Shown here piece after piece: positions 55,786 through 64,000 of a DNA stretch of 64,000 nucleotides. The position numbers were made by a program, and so were the translations under genes. The DNA is from JAICXG01 sp963801255 (GTDB lineage Bacteria; Verrucomicrobiota; Verrucomicrobiia; Chthoniobacterales; UBA10450): contig CAWDEC010000019.1 of the NCBI GenBank assembly GCA_963801255.1, forward strand, positions 212,756-276,755, read 5' to 3'. How positions within the stretch are numbered: position 1 is the first letter of the stretch; every line of letters begins with the position of its first letter. Under the pieces are notes generated by a model that saw only the letters and a list, made by a program, of their open reading frames with translations, ran no database searches and was not told where the DNA came from.

Positions 55786-58038
55786 ATGCCTAATACCAAC
55801 TACATACCAACTAACTCACGCTCGAACCTAACGAACCCAATGAATGCCAGCATGCGACTACTTGCCCTGGGCGCGGCGTGCTTCCTTAGCTTTGGCTATC
55901 TCGCCAGAGCGCAGGACGCACATGTGCCACAGACAGCGCAAATCGAAGTAACCGGACAACCGGTCCCTTCCCCAACACCATCGGACGATACCCGGCCGAA
56001 ACTCAATCATATCATGAAAGAAGTGGCTGGAACCGAAATCACGGTGACCAAGAAAGCCACGGTTATCAAGCTCGACCAGCAACCCACTGTCATTAACAAC
56101 AATCAGCAGGAGCTTTTCAACAAGGCGCCAGGTTTGCTCATCACCCAGCAACAGACTCCCGGGCAGTTTAACTTTAGCTATCGCGGCCTTGGTAACCCGC
56201 AGGAATCGGAATTCCTCCTTGCCTTACAAGATCGCGTTCCGATGGCAACCGACTGGATAGGCTTTCCGACTCTCTACTATACTCCGCTTCCGCAAAGTAT
56301 TAGTGAGATTCAGTTTATTCGTGGTGGCTCGAGTTTGCTTTACGGCCCGGAACCGGCACCAGCCATTAACTATGTTACGCTCCATCCCGCACCCGGTTCG
56401 CCGATTAGCGGTTACACGGAACAGGTGGGTGGCGGTTATGGCACTTACTCGACCTTCAACGTCTTGCAGGGAACACAGGGGCCATTCGAGTTTCGAACCG
56501 ACTTTGGCTATGTCCATTCCGATGGTCAACGGGATAACGGTCAATCAGACCTTTATCAGGGCGACGTCTACTTCGGTTATCGCCCGAGCCAGGCGACACT
56601 GTTTTCTTTCGACTTTCATGCCTATCACGTTTCGGTGGGCGATCCCGGCCGGATAACGATCCAGCAGTTTAATGAAGACCCGAACTTTTCGCCGACGCCT
56701 TATAACCACGACTGGGTAGACCGTTATAATGTTACGCTTGGCCTGAATCATGATTTCGGCGACGGTTGGTATTTCGAAGGTAAAGCGTGGTTTACTGAAC
56801 AGGCAGTCGATAACCGCACCGCTGCTGCGCTAGGTCCCGATGGAGCCTTGCCAGCTACCACCACCATTCAGTCGGAGAATTACTACAACGGCGGCATGGA
56901 TCTTCGCTTTCGTAAGTTCTGGGGCGAAGGAACCGCTCTCCGCGGCAGCGCTCTGACTTTCGGCGGAGTGGTCTATCACGGAGAAGCTCCTTTTATGCAA
57001 TTCATCAGTCCCGATCTTTACGCCGATCGCAATGACGAAGGCACTTCCACTCGCCTCGATCAGGATCGTAGCACTGATTATCAGGCCATCTTCGCTGAAA
57101 ATATCTTTCGCTTTGGCCCTTTCCATGTCGTGCCTTCCTTCCGACTCGACCACGAAAATGTCGAAGTGAAGGAGAACGTAACTCCTTTCCCTCGTCCGCC
57201 GGCTGATGCGAGTGTCGATCATTTTGTGCCGTTGTGGGGTATCGGATTGGGAAATGATTTCTGTCAGGGTAACGAGACTTACTTCAGCGCCTCCAGTGGA
57301 TGGCGTCCTACTCGTTTCTTCGACGTTGTCTCACCCTTCTCGCCCACCTTTACTCCCGGTCATCCTTCCGATCCGTTTACGTCGCTCGACTTTGAGCTGG
57401 GTGTGCATGGAACGCCGGCTGCCGTCCCCGGACTCTGGTATGACGTGGGTCTTTTCTGGATGGACTTCGATAATCGCACGGAAACGGTGTTCCTGAATCC
57501 GGGGATTAATAATGATACCATCCTCATTAACAGCGGCAGCACGCGGCATCGCGGCGTCGAAGGCGAAATCTCCTACGACTTGTTGAAGTTAGTCGATTCG
57601 ACGGCAAAGGCTGGCAACCATCTCATCCTCTCTGGAAATGTGCAGTGGCTCGATGCGACCTTTACCGAGAGCACCATTCCCGACCAGGTGGGCAAGGAGC
57701 CAGCTTTCGCGCCGGAATGGGTCGTGAAAGGTGCCCTAACCTTTGGTAAAGACCACTGTTATGATATCCGTCTAAGTGCTACCTCTGTCTCGTCGCAGTT
57801 CTTTCAGGACTCGAATCTGCCCGCGACCGCGGCAGACGGAACGGTCCTTGTTCCGGCAAAGATTCCTGCCTACTGGACGCTCGATTTCTCGGCCGAGTAT
57901 TACTTCGCGAAGAACTGCCGTCTCCTGGCAGGTGTTTCAAACCTGACGGACGAGAATTACTATTCGCGCGTCTTTGGCAGCCGAATCGAGCCCGCGCCGC
58001 GGCTGAATGGTTATGCCGGCGTATCGATCGGTTTCTAA
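55786..58038 (+). CDS. TonB-dependent outer-membrane receptor, FecA-like
   Basis: A 750-residue receptor. The signal peptide is best seen from Met at 55840 (MNASMRLLALGAACFLSFGY), so that may be the true start; the first ATG is given. QIEVTGQPV is TonB-box-like, the plug holds FSYRGLGNPQESEFLLALQDRVPM and IQFIRGGSSLLYGPEPAPAINYVT, and the barrel ends NGYAGVSIGF with the terminal Phe. It resembles the ferric-citrate and other siderophore receptors. Next to a CusRS-like pair, a metal chelate is the likely ligand. Its stop overlaps the convergent gene by 4 bases. Confidence 0.9.
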   Translation: MPNTNYIPTNSRSNLTNPMNASMRLLALGAACFLSFGYLARAQDAHVPQTAQIEVTGQPVPSPTPSDDTRPKLNHIMKEVAGTEITVTKKATVIKLDQQPTVINNNQQELFNKAPGLLITQQQTPGQFNFSYRGLGNPQESEFLLALQDRVPMATDWIGFPTLYYTPLPQSISEIQFIRGGSSLLYGPEPAPAINYVTLHPAPGSPISGYTEQVGGGYGTYSTFNVLQGTQGPFEFRTDFGYVHSDGQRDNGQSDLYQGDVYFGYRPSQATLFSFDFHAYHVSVGDPGRITIQQFNEDPNFSPTPYNHDWVDRYNVTLGLNHDFGDGWYFEGKAWFTEQAVDNRTAAALGPDGALPATTTIQSENYYNGGMDLRFRKFWGEGTALRGSALTFGGVVYHGEAPFMQFISPDLYADRNDEGTSTRLDQDRSTDYQAIFAENIFRFGPFHVVPSFRLDHENVEVKENVTPFPRPPADASVDHFVPLWGIGLGNDFCQGNETYFSASSGWRPTRFFDVVSPFSPTFTPGHPSDPFTSLDFELGVHGTPAAVPGLWYDVGLFWMDFDNRTETVFLNPGINNDTILINSGSTRHRGVEGEISYDLLKLVDSTAKAGNHLILSGNVQWLDATFTESTIPDQVGKEPAFAPEWVVKGALTFGKDHCYDIRLSATSVSSQFFQDSNLPATAADGTVLVPAKIPAYWTLDFSAEYYFAKNCRLLAGVSNLTDENYYSRVFGSRIEPAPRLNGYAGVSIGF

Positions 58039-58856
58039 GTCAGCTTGGTCCCGGCGTCGTCGTTAGGCGGCGCCGGGATGCCGGGCTTGTGAATCAGCCC
58101 CAGGCCACAAGCATCTTTGTAGAGCGGGCGCGGCAAATCCATCGTGCGTGATTCGCCGTTAAGGCAAATCGCTTCCGCTTCCGGATTCTTCCGGCGCCAT
58201 TCATTGAGGGCACGATGCACCCCGCCTTGGTTTGTGGTGTCGAAACCTGCCGCGAAAATGCTCGTGTCGTGCAGGAGAAAAAGACCACCTTTTTGCAGGA
58301 GCGGATACCAGAGATCCAGCTCCCGCATGGTGGCGCTGTATTCATGCGAGCTGTCGAGCAGGATCATTTCAGGTTCGTCAGGGAAATGCTCTTGCGCCGC
58401 CGCAATGGACTTCGGATCGAGCGAACTACCTTGCACCACCGTCACATAGCTTGTCAGGTCAGCCCGCTCCAGCCAGCGCTCGGTCAGGGCGCAGAAGTCC
58501 GGGCTAATATCGAGCGTGAACAATCCGCGCGGTGCGTTCATGCGTCGGAGCATAAAACCAAGGAGCAGGGACGAGTAACCGGAACAGGTGCCCAGCTGCA
58601 CGATACGGGTGATCCGGTTTCCCAACACGAAACCCTGCAAAAGCGAGAGGAACGGCACGGCGCATTCGCCGATAATGCCGCTTTGATCGGTTTCCTGATA
58701 CCATTGCCTAACGACTTGCCACTCCGCTTCCGAGAGATCGGAATATATCGGCGGCTCGAAATCAAATCCTGGCAACCGATGCCACCAGTAGCGCGGCCCA
58801 GCATGGTGCCTCCATTGCCTCGAGCGCTCCTGCTCCTGATTGTTGGGCCGAGCCAT
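58035..58856 (-). CDS. SAM-dependent methyltransferase (CmcI/Methyltransf_24-like)
   Basis: A 273-residue class I methyltransferase. IVQLGTCSGYSSLLLG is the SAM motif I, FTLDISPDF motif II and ILLDSSHEYSATMRELDLWYPLL the later core region, with HDTS after it, as in Methyltransf_24 and cephalosporin-hydroxylase-like proteins. The N-terminal 70 residues are basic and aromatic. It lies 11 bases downstream of pdxH on the same strand. The substrate is unknown. Confidence 0.8.
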   Translation of the reverse strand: MARPNNQEQERSRQWRHHAGPRYWWHRLPGFDFEPPIYSDLSEAEWQVVRQWYQETDQSGIIGECAVPFLSLLQGFVLGNRITRIVQLGTCSGYSSLLLGFMLRRMNAPRGLFTLDISPDFCALTERWLERADLTSYVTVVQGSSLDPKSIAAAQEHFPDEPEMILLDSSHEYSATMRELDLWYPLLQKGGLFLLHDTSIFAAGFDTTNQGGVHRALNEWRRKNPEAEAICLNGESRTMDLPRPLYKDACGLGLIHKPGIPAPPNDDAGTKLT

Positions 58857-58867
58857 TGCCTAACGAA

Positions 58868-59518
58868 TCATGGCGCGAGCCGATCGAGAGCCCACGAGCC
58901 ATCCGTCTGCAGCGTATAGAGAAACCGGTCATGCAAGCGGCTCGCCCGGCCCTGCCAGAATTCGATTGTCTCTGGCACGACGCGGTAGCCCCCCCAATGC
59001 GGTGGCAATTCGATCGGTTCCGTGCCAGCAAAGCGCTCTGTCATTTCCGCCAGGCGTGCCTCGAGAATACGGCGCGCGTCGATCACTTCACTTTGATGCG
59101 AAACCCAGGCGCCGAGCTGGCTTCCGCGCGGCCGGGAATGAAAGTATTCCTGCGATTCTTTGCGTGACGTTTTTTCTACCCGACCGGCGATGCGGATTTG
59201 ACGTTCCAGTTGCATCCAATAAAACGCCAGCGCCGCGTGTGGATTGGCGTCGAGATTACGGCCCTTGCTGCTGTTGTAGTTGGTAAAAAAAACGAAGCCG
59301 CGCTGATCGAAAGTCTTCAGCAGAACAACACGCACCGATGGTCTTCCTTCGGGCGTGGCAGTGGCAAGACTCATGGCATTGACATCGAGCAAGGCGCAAT
59401 TGACGGCGGTCGAAAACCAAGTGGCGAATTGTTCGATCGGATTGGAATGCATCTCCGCGCGGCGCAACCCGGCCGTTTCATACTCGCGTCGCAGGCCAAT
59501 CAAATCGATGTCGTCCAT
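58868..59518 (-). CDS. pdxH: Pyridoxamine 5'-phosphate oxidase
   Basis: Makes pyridoxal phosphate with FMN. I chose the ATG at 59518 (216 residues, MDDIDLIGLRREYETAGL), the usual length; the frame is open further. RPSVRVVLLKTFDQRGFVFFTNYNSSKGR is the FMN/PLP-binding core, and the C-terminal RLHDRFLY...WALDRLAP is diagnostic for PdxH. It is divergent from the MBL hydrolase gene (87 bases). Confidence 0.93.
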   Translation of the reverse strand: MDDIDLIGLRREYETAGLRRAEMHSNPIEQFATWFSTAVNCALLDVNAMSLATATPEGRPSVRVVLLKTFDQRGFVFFTNYNSSKGRNLDANPHAALAFYWMQLERQIRIAGRVEKTSRKESQEYFHSRPRGSQLGAWVSHQSEVIDARRILEARLAEMTERFAGTEPIELPPHWGGYRVVPETIEFWQGRASRLHDRFLYTLQTDGSWALDRLAP

Positions 59519-59605
59519 ACTATCGAAATCGTAGGCGAGAGTACCGTCACTGTCGAAATCGGCTTTCCGTTTGTGCTCGCGCCTTCGGTTCGCTAAGTAT
59601 CGAGC

Positions 59606-60454
59606 ATGTTCAGTCTCACCATTCTCGGCAGCGGGAGCGCGGGAAACAGCGCGCTTATCGCCACCGATCATTGCCGACTGCTGGTGGATGGCGGACTGAG
59701 TGCGCGTCAGCTTGTTCTGCGGCTTGAGCGTTGCGGCGTTTCGCCTAACGAGCTCGACGGTATTCTCCTGACCCATGAACATGGCGATCACATGTGTGGA
59801 TTGGAAGTGCTTTGCCGGAGATTTCAGGTGCCGATTTATTGTAACGCACTGACCGCCGAAGCAGTCCGATTTTGTTCGTTAGGGGAACATCGCAATTGGC
59901 GAATTTTTCGCACTGGTTCGAGTTTTTCCATCTGTGACATCACGGTGGAAACGTTCTCCGTGCCGCACGATGCGGTTGAACCGGTCGGCTACACCTTTCA
60001 CGTCGGACGAAGCGCTCTTGGCTACATTACCGATCTGGGCCACGCGACCCGCCTAACGATCGAGCGCTTGCGTCAGGTGCAAACTCTGGTGATTGAGACC
60101 AATCATGACGAGAAGCTGCTGCAAGCCGACCTTCATCGCCCCTGGCCGGTGAAACAGCGAATCATGTCGCGCCACGGTCATCTGTCGAATGCGGCCGCCG
60201 CGTCTGTCGTTGGGCAATTGTTAGGCGGGAAGATCGCGCGCGTCGTCCTCGGACATCTGAGCCGCGACTGTAATACGCCAGAACTGGCGGCGGGCGCGAT
60301 TCGAGCGGAACTGGATAAACTTGGGCGGCGCGACGTGGAACTTTTCTGCGCAAGCCAGGGCGAAATCAGTCCGCGTTTTGTCGTTTGCGCTACGCGAGGC
60401 GGTCCGTTTCAGCCAACCTTCGAGAGCGTTTTCTTCGAGACAGCAGCGTTGTAA
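59606..60454 (+). CDS. MBL-fold metallohydrolase, YycJ/WalJ-like
   Basis: A 282-residue metallo-beta-lactamase-fold protein. LTHEHGDH (His57-Glu-His59-Gly-Asp61-His62) binds two metal ions; GSGSAGNSALI at the N-terminus and GYITDLGHAT are typical of YycJ/WalJ proteins, proposed as 5'-3' exonucleases in DNA repair. No signal peptide. It is convergent with the VOC gene with no gap. Confidence 0.85.
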   Translation: MFSLTILGSGSAGNSALIATDHCRLLVDGGLSARQLVLRLERCGVSPNELDGILLTHEHGDHMCGLEVLCRRFQVPIYCNALTAEAVRFCSLGEHRNWRIFRTGSSFSICDITVETFSVPHDAVEPVGYTFHVGRSALGYITDLGHATRLTIERLRQVQTLVIETNHDEKLLQADLHRPWPVKQRIMSRHGHLSNAAAASVVGQLLGGKIARVVLGHLSRDCNTPELAAGAIRAELDKLGRRDVELFCASQGEISPRFVVCATRGGPFQPTFESVFFETAAL

Positions 60455-60829
60455 CTAACTTTCTTCACCTACCACAAGGTGAATCACTCCAGCCGGATCA
60501 GAGATCCAGAAGCCGTCGAAGTCTTCGCGTAACTGCTCGATTTCATCGCGGCGAACGACACCGTGGTTCTTCAGGTAGGCAGCCGCGCTTTCCGTGTCGT
60601 TGGTCTCCAATTCGAGCCAGATGTCGGGATGACTTAGGTTTGGAACGCGATCGACCCAGAGCCGGACGGGGCCGAACTGGAAGATGCAGCCTTCTGCTTC
60701 TTCCTCGATCAAGGGCAAACCGAGCGTGTCGCGGTAGAAAGAAATGGTCTGATCGTAGGTGTGAGAGGGGCATTTGATTGCGATGTTTGCCCCACCCGAG
60801 AAAGCCGGACTATTGACGTTGGCGACCAT
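60455..60829 (-). CDS. VOC (glyoxalase/dioxygenase fold) protein
   Basis: A 124-residue vicinal-oxygen-chelate protein with one beta-alpha-beta-beta-beta unit in each half: IKCPSHTYDQTISFYRDTLGLPL opens the first and GFWISDPAGVIHLVVGE closes the second, with a conserved Glu in each position near the ends. Members include glyoxalases, bleomycin-resistance and dioxygenase proteins, so function cannot be set. It stands 48 bases from fumC on the same strand. Confidence 0.75.
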   Translation of the reverse strand: MVANVNSPAFSGGANIAIKCPSHTYDQTISFYRDTLGLPLIEEEAEGCIFQFGPVRLWVDRVPNLSHPDIWLELETNDTESAAAYLKNHGVVRRDEIEQLREDFDGFWISDPAGVIHLVVGEES

Positions 60830-60877
60830 AGAAAAGGTTGCGGCGCTCGAGGACGATCGTTAGGCGCCCGGAGCCAA

Positions 60878-62296
60878 TCAGCCCCCGCCTGAGCCTTCCC
60901 CACCCGGTTCGGTCATGGCGACCGGATCGAGCGCGGCATTGAGTTCCGCCTCCGGCAAGACCTTCTTTTCGAGCGCAAGTTGGCGGACGGTTTTGCCGGT
61001 GCGCGCGCTCTCCTTGGCGATCTCCGCGGCGCGATCGTATCCAATCTTCGGCGCGAGACTGGTGACCATGGCCATCGACAGCTCGATCAGTTCCTGACAG
61101 CGCTCCTTATTGGCCTCGATGCCGCTGACGCATTTGTCGGCCAGAATCTCGATGACGTTGCCTAACAATCGAATGCTGCAAAGAAGATTGTGTGCCATCA
61201 CCGGCATCATGACGTTGAGTTCGAAATTTCCATTCGCGCCCGCCCAGGTAATGGTGGCGTCGGCACCGATCACCTGCGCGCAAACCATCATGGTCGATTC
61301 GCACATCACCGGGTTCACTTTGCCCGGCATGATTGAGCTCCCAGGTTGCGTGGCTGGGAGTTGGATTTCGCCAATGCCGCAACGCGGACCGCTCCCGAGC
61401 CAGCGAATGTCGTTCGCGATCTTGAAAAGACTAACCGCGATCGTTTTAAGGTGACCGCTGGCTTCGACGACGGCATCTTTGCCACCCTGCGCTTCGAAAT
61501 GATCTCCCGCTTCACGGAAGGCAATGCCGGTACGTTGTTCGAGATGGCGCATCACTTTTCCGGGAAAACCGGTGTGGCGGTTGAGCCCGGTGCCGACGGC
61601 AGTGCCGCCAAGGGCCAGTTCCTGTAATGCCTTGATCGCGGCCTCGCTGCGCTGTTTGCCGAGACGCACTTGCTGAGCGTAGCCGGCAAATTCCTGGCCC
61701 AGCCTGACGGGTGTCGCGTCCATCAGATGGGTCCGACCAATCTTGATGATGTCGTGGAATTCCTGAGCTTTCGCGACGAGAGCGGCTTCCAGTGTTTCCA
61801 GGGCGGGAATGAGACAGGTCTTGAGCTGCTCTGCAGCGCTGATATGGATGGCGGAGGGAATCACGTCGTTGCTCGACTGTCCCATGTTGACATGGTCGTT
61901 AGGGTGAACCGGCTCGCGCGCGCCGATCGGCTTGCCGGCGAGCTGGCAGCAGCGATTGGCGATCACTTCGTTCGCATTCGTATTCGTGCTTGTGCCCGAG
62001 CCAGTCTGAAAAATGTCGAGCGGGAAATGTTCATCGAGCTTGCCTTCGACAACTTCCTCTGCGGCCTGGACAATGAGTGCGCTCCGATCTGCGTCCAGCA
62101 AACCGAGATCGTGATTGGCCTGCGCAGCCGCCCATTTTAGCAAGCCGAGCGCGCGAATGAATGGCCGCGAGAAACGCCAGCCGCTAACCGGAAAGTTGAG
62201 AACGGCCCGTTGCGTCGAAGCCCCGTAGAGGGCGGATTCGGGGACGGACATCTCGCCCATCGAATCCTTTTCGATTCGGCTTTTGCGGGCGCTCAT
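60878..62296 (-). CDS. fumC: Fumarate hydratase class II
   Basis: A 472-residue Fe-independent fumarase of the TCA cycle. GSSIMPGKVNPV is the superfamily signature with the catalytic Ser loop; TGSGTSTNTNANEVIANR and THLMDATPVRLGQEF are the other active-site regions. The start MSARKSRIEKDSMGEMSVPESALYG is typical for FumC. The start overlaps the methyltransferase stop by 4 bases. A short Gly-rich tail ends the protein. Confidence 0.95.
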   Translation of the reverse strand: MSARKSRIEKDSMGEMSVPESALYGASTQRAVLNFPVSGWRFSRPFIRALGLLKWAAAQANHDLGLLDADRSALIVQAAEEVVEGKLDEHFPLDIFQTGSGTSTNTNANEVIANRCCQLAGKPIGAREPVHPNDHVNMGQSSNDVIPSAIHISAAEQLKTCLIPALETLEAALVAKAQEFHDIIKIGRTHLMDATPVRLGQEFAGYAQQVRLGKQRSEAAIKALQELALGGTAVGTGLNRHTGFPGKVMRHLEQRTGIAFREAGDHFEAQGGKDAVVEASGHLKTIAVSLFKIANDIRWLGSGPRCGIGEIQLPATQPGSSIMPGKVNPVMCESTMMVCAQVIGADATITWAGANGNFELNVMMPVMAHNLLCSIRLLGNVIEILADKCVSGIEANKERCQELIELSMAMVTSLAPKIGYDRAAEIAKESARTGKTVRQLALEKKVLPEAELNAALDPVAMTEPGGEGSGGG

Positions 62297-62946
62297 GCCG
62301 GGCGCGAAACGGAAAGTCGGTTCCTCGCCGGCAGAGGATGTGTGTGGCCGTTACGGGTTTGCGCCTTGTGGAAAACGGTGATGAACATCGGCGGAATGTT
62401 TTGCAGGCAATACTCCGATTCCGCGCGATCAAAGAAGGTGGCATGCTGCCGGAGTTCGTTAGTCACCTGGTAGATGATAAAGGCACCCCCGGGCCTGAGC
62501 GCGTCATAAGTATCCTGGAGCAGAGCGCGCTTCTTTTTTATCTCGAGAATGCTAAACGGAATTCCGGAAAGAATATAGTCGCACTGCGCGACACCATGCC
62601 TGGCCATTTCTTCTGGAAGAGTGGCGGCATCGCGATTGATCACATGCACGCGCGAATCGTCGGAAAACTGCCGTTTCAGATCACTGGAAAATGCGCGGTC
62701 CAGTTCAAAGAGAAACAGCTTCGAATCCCCATCCATGCGCGCGGCCAGTTCGCGCGAATGAACGCCCTCGCCCGGACCATATTCGGCGATTGTGCGCGGC
62801 CGGCTGAAATCCATTTTGCCCGCGACCCGCTCGACCAGGGCCTTGGAGCTGGGGATGATTGAGGCGATTTGAAACGGTTTTTGTAAGAACCGTTTGAAGA
62901 ACAATGCGCTCATAAAGTTGCGAATAGTGAACCTCGGGTGGGTCAA
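62293..62946 (-). CDS. Phospholipid N-methyltransferase-like protein
   Basis: A 217-residue class I methyltransferase. IAEYGPGEGVHSRELAARM is SAM motif I; LSGIPFSILEIKKK takes the place of the NPPY-like motif, as in PmtA-type phosphatidylethanolamine methyltransferases and KsgA-like proteins. SIIPSSKALVERVA before the SAM site is typical of the PmtA branch. The ATG giving MSALFFKRFLQKP (residue 13) may be the true start. It is co-directional and overlapping with fumC, an odd pair. Confidence 0.75.
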   Translation of the reverse strand: MTHPRFTIRNFMSALFFKRFLQKPFQIASIIPSSKALVERVAGKMDFSRPRTIAEYGPGEGVHSRELAARMDGDSKLFLFELDRAFSSDLKRQFSDDSRVHVINRDAATLPEEMARHGVAQCDYILSGIPFSILEIKKKRALLQDTYDALRPGGAFIIYQVTNELRQHATFFDRAESEYCLQNIPPMFITVFHKAQTRNGHTHPLPARNRLSVSRPA

Positions 62947-63076
62947 TGTCCAGCGGCGATCTCGTACGCGACGGTGGCGTGAAGGCTTCGTCTTTCGACT
63001 TGGCGGGGGATGCTCTTTTTCCTAACGACTGACATCCCAGCGCGCAATTGCAGTCGAAACATTTGGGATTATGAGG

Positions 63077-63102
63077 TTGACACGGATTCTGAAATTTATA
63101 AT
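63077..63102 (+). promoter_or_regulatory. Promoter-like hexamers TTGACA and TATAAT, 14 bases apart
   Basis: TTGACA at 63077-63082 and TATAAT at 63097-63102 are both perfect sigma-70 hexamers, but their spacing is 14 bases instead of about 17. They sit 64 bases before the ATG of the HTH-receiver gene. They may work only with an activator, or the match may be partly chance. Confidence 0.45.
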
Positions 63103-63165
63103 CCTCGGTCCTTGTTCGGGTACTCAGGATTAAATCAAAAGAATCACCGCGGCTCCGCTCGACCA

Positions 63166-63717
63166 ATGCATAATCTACTGACGGTTAAGGAGACCGCGAA
63201 GTATCTTCGGATACCCCTGCCAACTGTTTATTATTTGGTCCAACGCGGACAATTACCTGCAATTCAAATCGGCGGTCGCTGGCGCATCAAAAAGGACTCG
63301 CTCGATAAAGATGTCCTGAAAGAGGACCGCGCCGGGCAACCCACCGTCCTCGTAGTGGATGACGATGTCAGCCTGCAAAATCTCTTCAAGGTTTTCCTGA
63401 AAAAGATCGGCTTTAGCCGTGTGGTGGTCGGGACTGTGAAAGAGGCGATCGGGGCGTTGGAAAAACAGCGATTCGATCTCCTCTTTCTCGACCTGAAATT
63501 ACCGGATGGCCCGGCTGATGACGTCTACGAAACTGCGAAAGAAATCGATCCCACTCTGCCGGTCGTCGTCATTACCGGCTATCCAGATAGCGAAATGCTG
63601 AATCGGATCCTCGCTCGCGGACCGGTGACGGTTCTGAAAAAACCGCTCAAGACTGAGCAGCTGAAGCAGACGATCCGCGTCCTCGGTCATCAAGCACCGG
63701 CCAAGTTGGCCGCCTGA
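63166..63717 (+). CDS. Excisionase-like HTH fused to response-regulator receiver
   Basis: A 183-residue protein. Residues 1-50 (LLTVKETAKYLRIPLPTVYYLVQRGQL...GRWRIKKDSL) form an HTH_17/excisionase-type winged helix; residues 58-175 form a receiver domain with acidic cluster Asp65-67, phospho-acceptor Asp109 (LFLDLKLPDG) and Lys159 (LKKPLK). The order DNA-binding then receiver is the reverse of most response regulators. No kinase gene is beside it. The ATG at 63166 is chosen over upstream in-frame codons because the HTH begins there. Confidence 0.82.
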   Translation: MHNLLTVKETAKYLRIPLPTVYYLVQRGQLPAIQIGGRWRIKKDSLDKDVLKEDRAGQPTVLVVDDDVSLQNLFKVFLKKIGFSRVVVGTVKEAIGALEKQRFDLLFLDLKLPDGPADDVYETAKEIDPTLPVVVITGYPDSEMLNRILARGPVTVLKKPLKTEQLKQTIRVLGHQAPAKLAA

Positions 63718-63802
63718 TTCCGTCCCGGGAGGTTCAGCCGACCTGCGTCTTCGTGCTTGACTGCGCGAAAGCGTTTCGTCTCTTGTCATTCCCTGCCAAC
63801 TT

Positions 63803-63877
<75 letters not shown>

Positions 63878-64000
63878 TCTAAGGGGCGTTCTGACATCAC
63901 ATCTTTTCCCCTTGGCTGAGCCTTCGTTTCTGAGTGGCGGCAGGACGAGACATTGAGTTCATCAGACTGCGGCGCAACCCACCGTGGACCTAAGCCTAAA

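Noticed and set aside
63166..63320. Excisionase next to tRNA-Val as sign of an integrated element
   Set aside because: The HTH is fused to a receiver domain and no integrase or direct repeat of the tRNA end is visible in the window, so it is a regulator rather than an element border.

Overview
The window reads as a high-GC, Gram-negative bacterial chromosome segment, most likely from a soil verrucomicrobium (Spartobacteria/Chthoniobacterales type). This is an inference from gene content: two TonB-dependent receptors and other outer-membrane barrels, a DUF5069 protein, RNase HIII, an ECF-sigma/Ser-Thr-kinase pair, a histone-H1-like basic protein, and a Pup-deamidase (Dop) homologue of the kind found outside Actinobacteria in a few soil phyla. 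An acidobacterium or related soil lineage cannot be excluded.

Layout. 0-3.6 kb: end of an ABC-2 exporter, then two envelope proteins. 3.7-5.4 kb: HU-like protein and RNase HIII. 5.6-7.3 kb: an acyl carrier protein next to a flavin-dependent halogenase-like enzyme. 7.5-17.1 kb: two paralogous GlxA/AraC-type regulators bracketing a Ser/Thr kinase with TPRs, its ECF sigma factor and a large TonB receptor, all on the minus strand. 17.2-23.7 kb: housekeeping and transport genes (SMP-30/MRJP-like beta-propeller, phosphoribosyltransferase, MFS, histidine phosphatase, amino-acid permease, aminotransferase).

23.8-40.4 kb, all on the plus strand and mostly overlapping or only a few bases apart, is the centrepiece: a complete group 1h (formerly group 5) [NiFe]-hydrogenase locus. 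In order it holds a NifU-like protein, a 62-residue conserved protein, DUF5947, DUF6084, a 451-residue conserved protein, a maturation protease, a small membrane protein, small and large subunits, hypB, hypA, a nickel permease, hypF (split by a frameshift), an FNT channel, a HypC-like domain fused to a methyltransferase, hypC, hypD, a SIS-domain protein and hypE. The family's known role is oxidation of atmospheric H2 during carbon starvation. HypA/B and the permease supply nickel, HypC-F build the Fe(CN)2CO centre, and the protease trims the large subunit.

40.5-47.5 kb: Dop, the basic protein, alpha-glucan phosphorylase, rhomboid protease and a DsbA-like protein. 47.6-54.6 kb: infC, a sigma factor, a secreted Asp-box protein, DUF5069 and a CusRS-like two-component system. 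54.7-64 kb: an outer-membrane protein, a TonB receptor, a methyltransferase, pdxH, an MBL hydrolase, a VOC protein, fumC, a phospholipid-methyltransferase-like protein, an excisionase-like HTH fused to a receiver domain, and tRNA-Val(GAC).

Across all of this runs a dispersed 9-mer, GCCTAACGA / TCGTTAGGC. By eye there are about 47 exact copies (about 56 of the 8-mer core CCTAACGA), against roughly 0.5 (about 2) expected by chance. It lies in both orientations and in genes as well as gaps, but is nearly missing from 2.65-16.9 kb and 40.4-45.6 kb. It looks like an undescribed genome-wide DNA signal and is the most unusual observation here.
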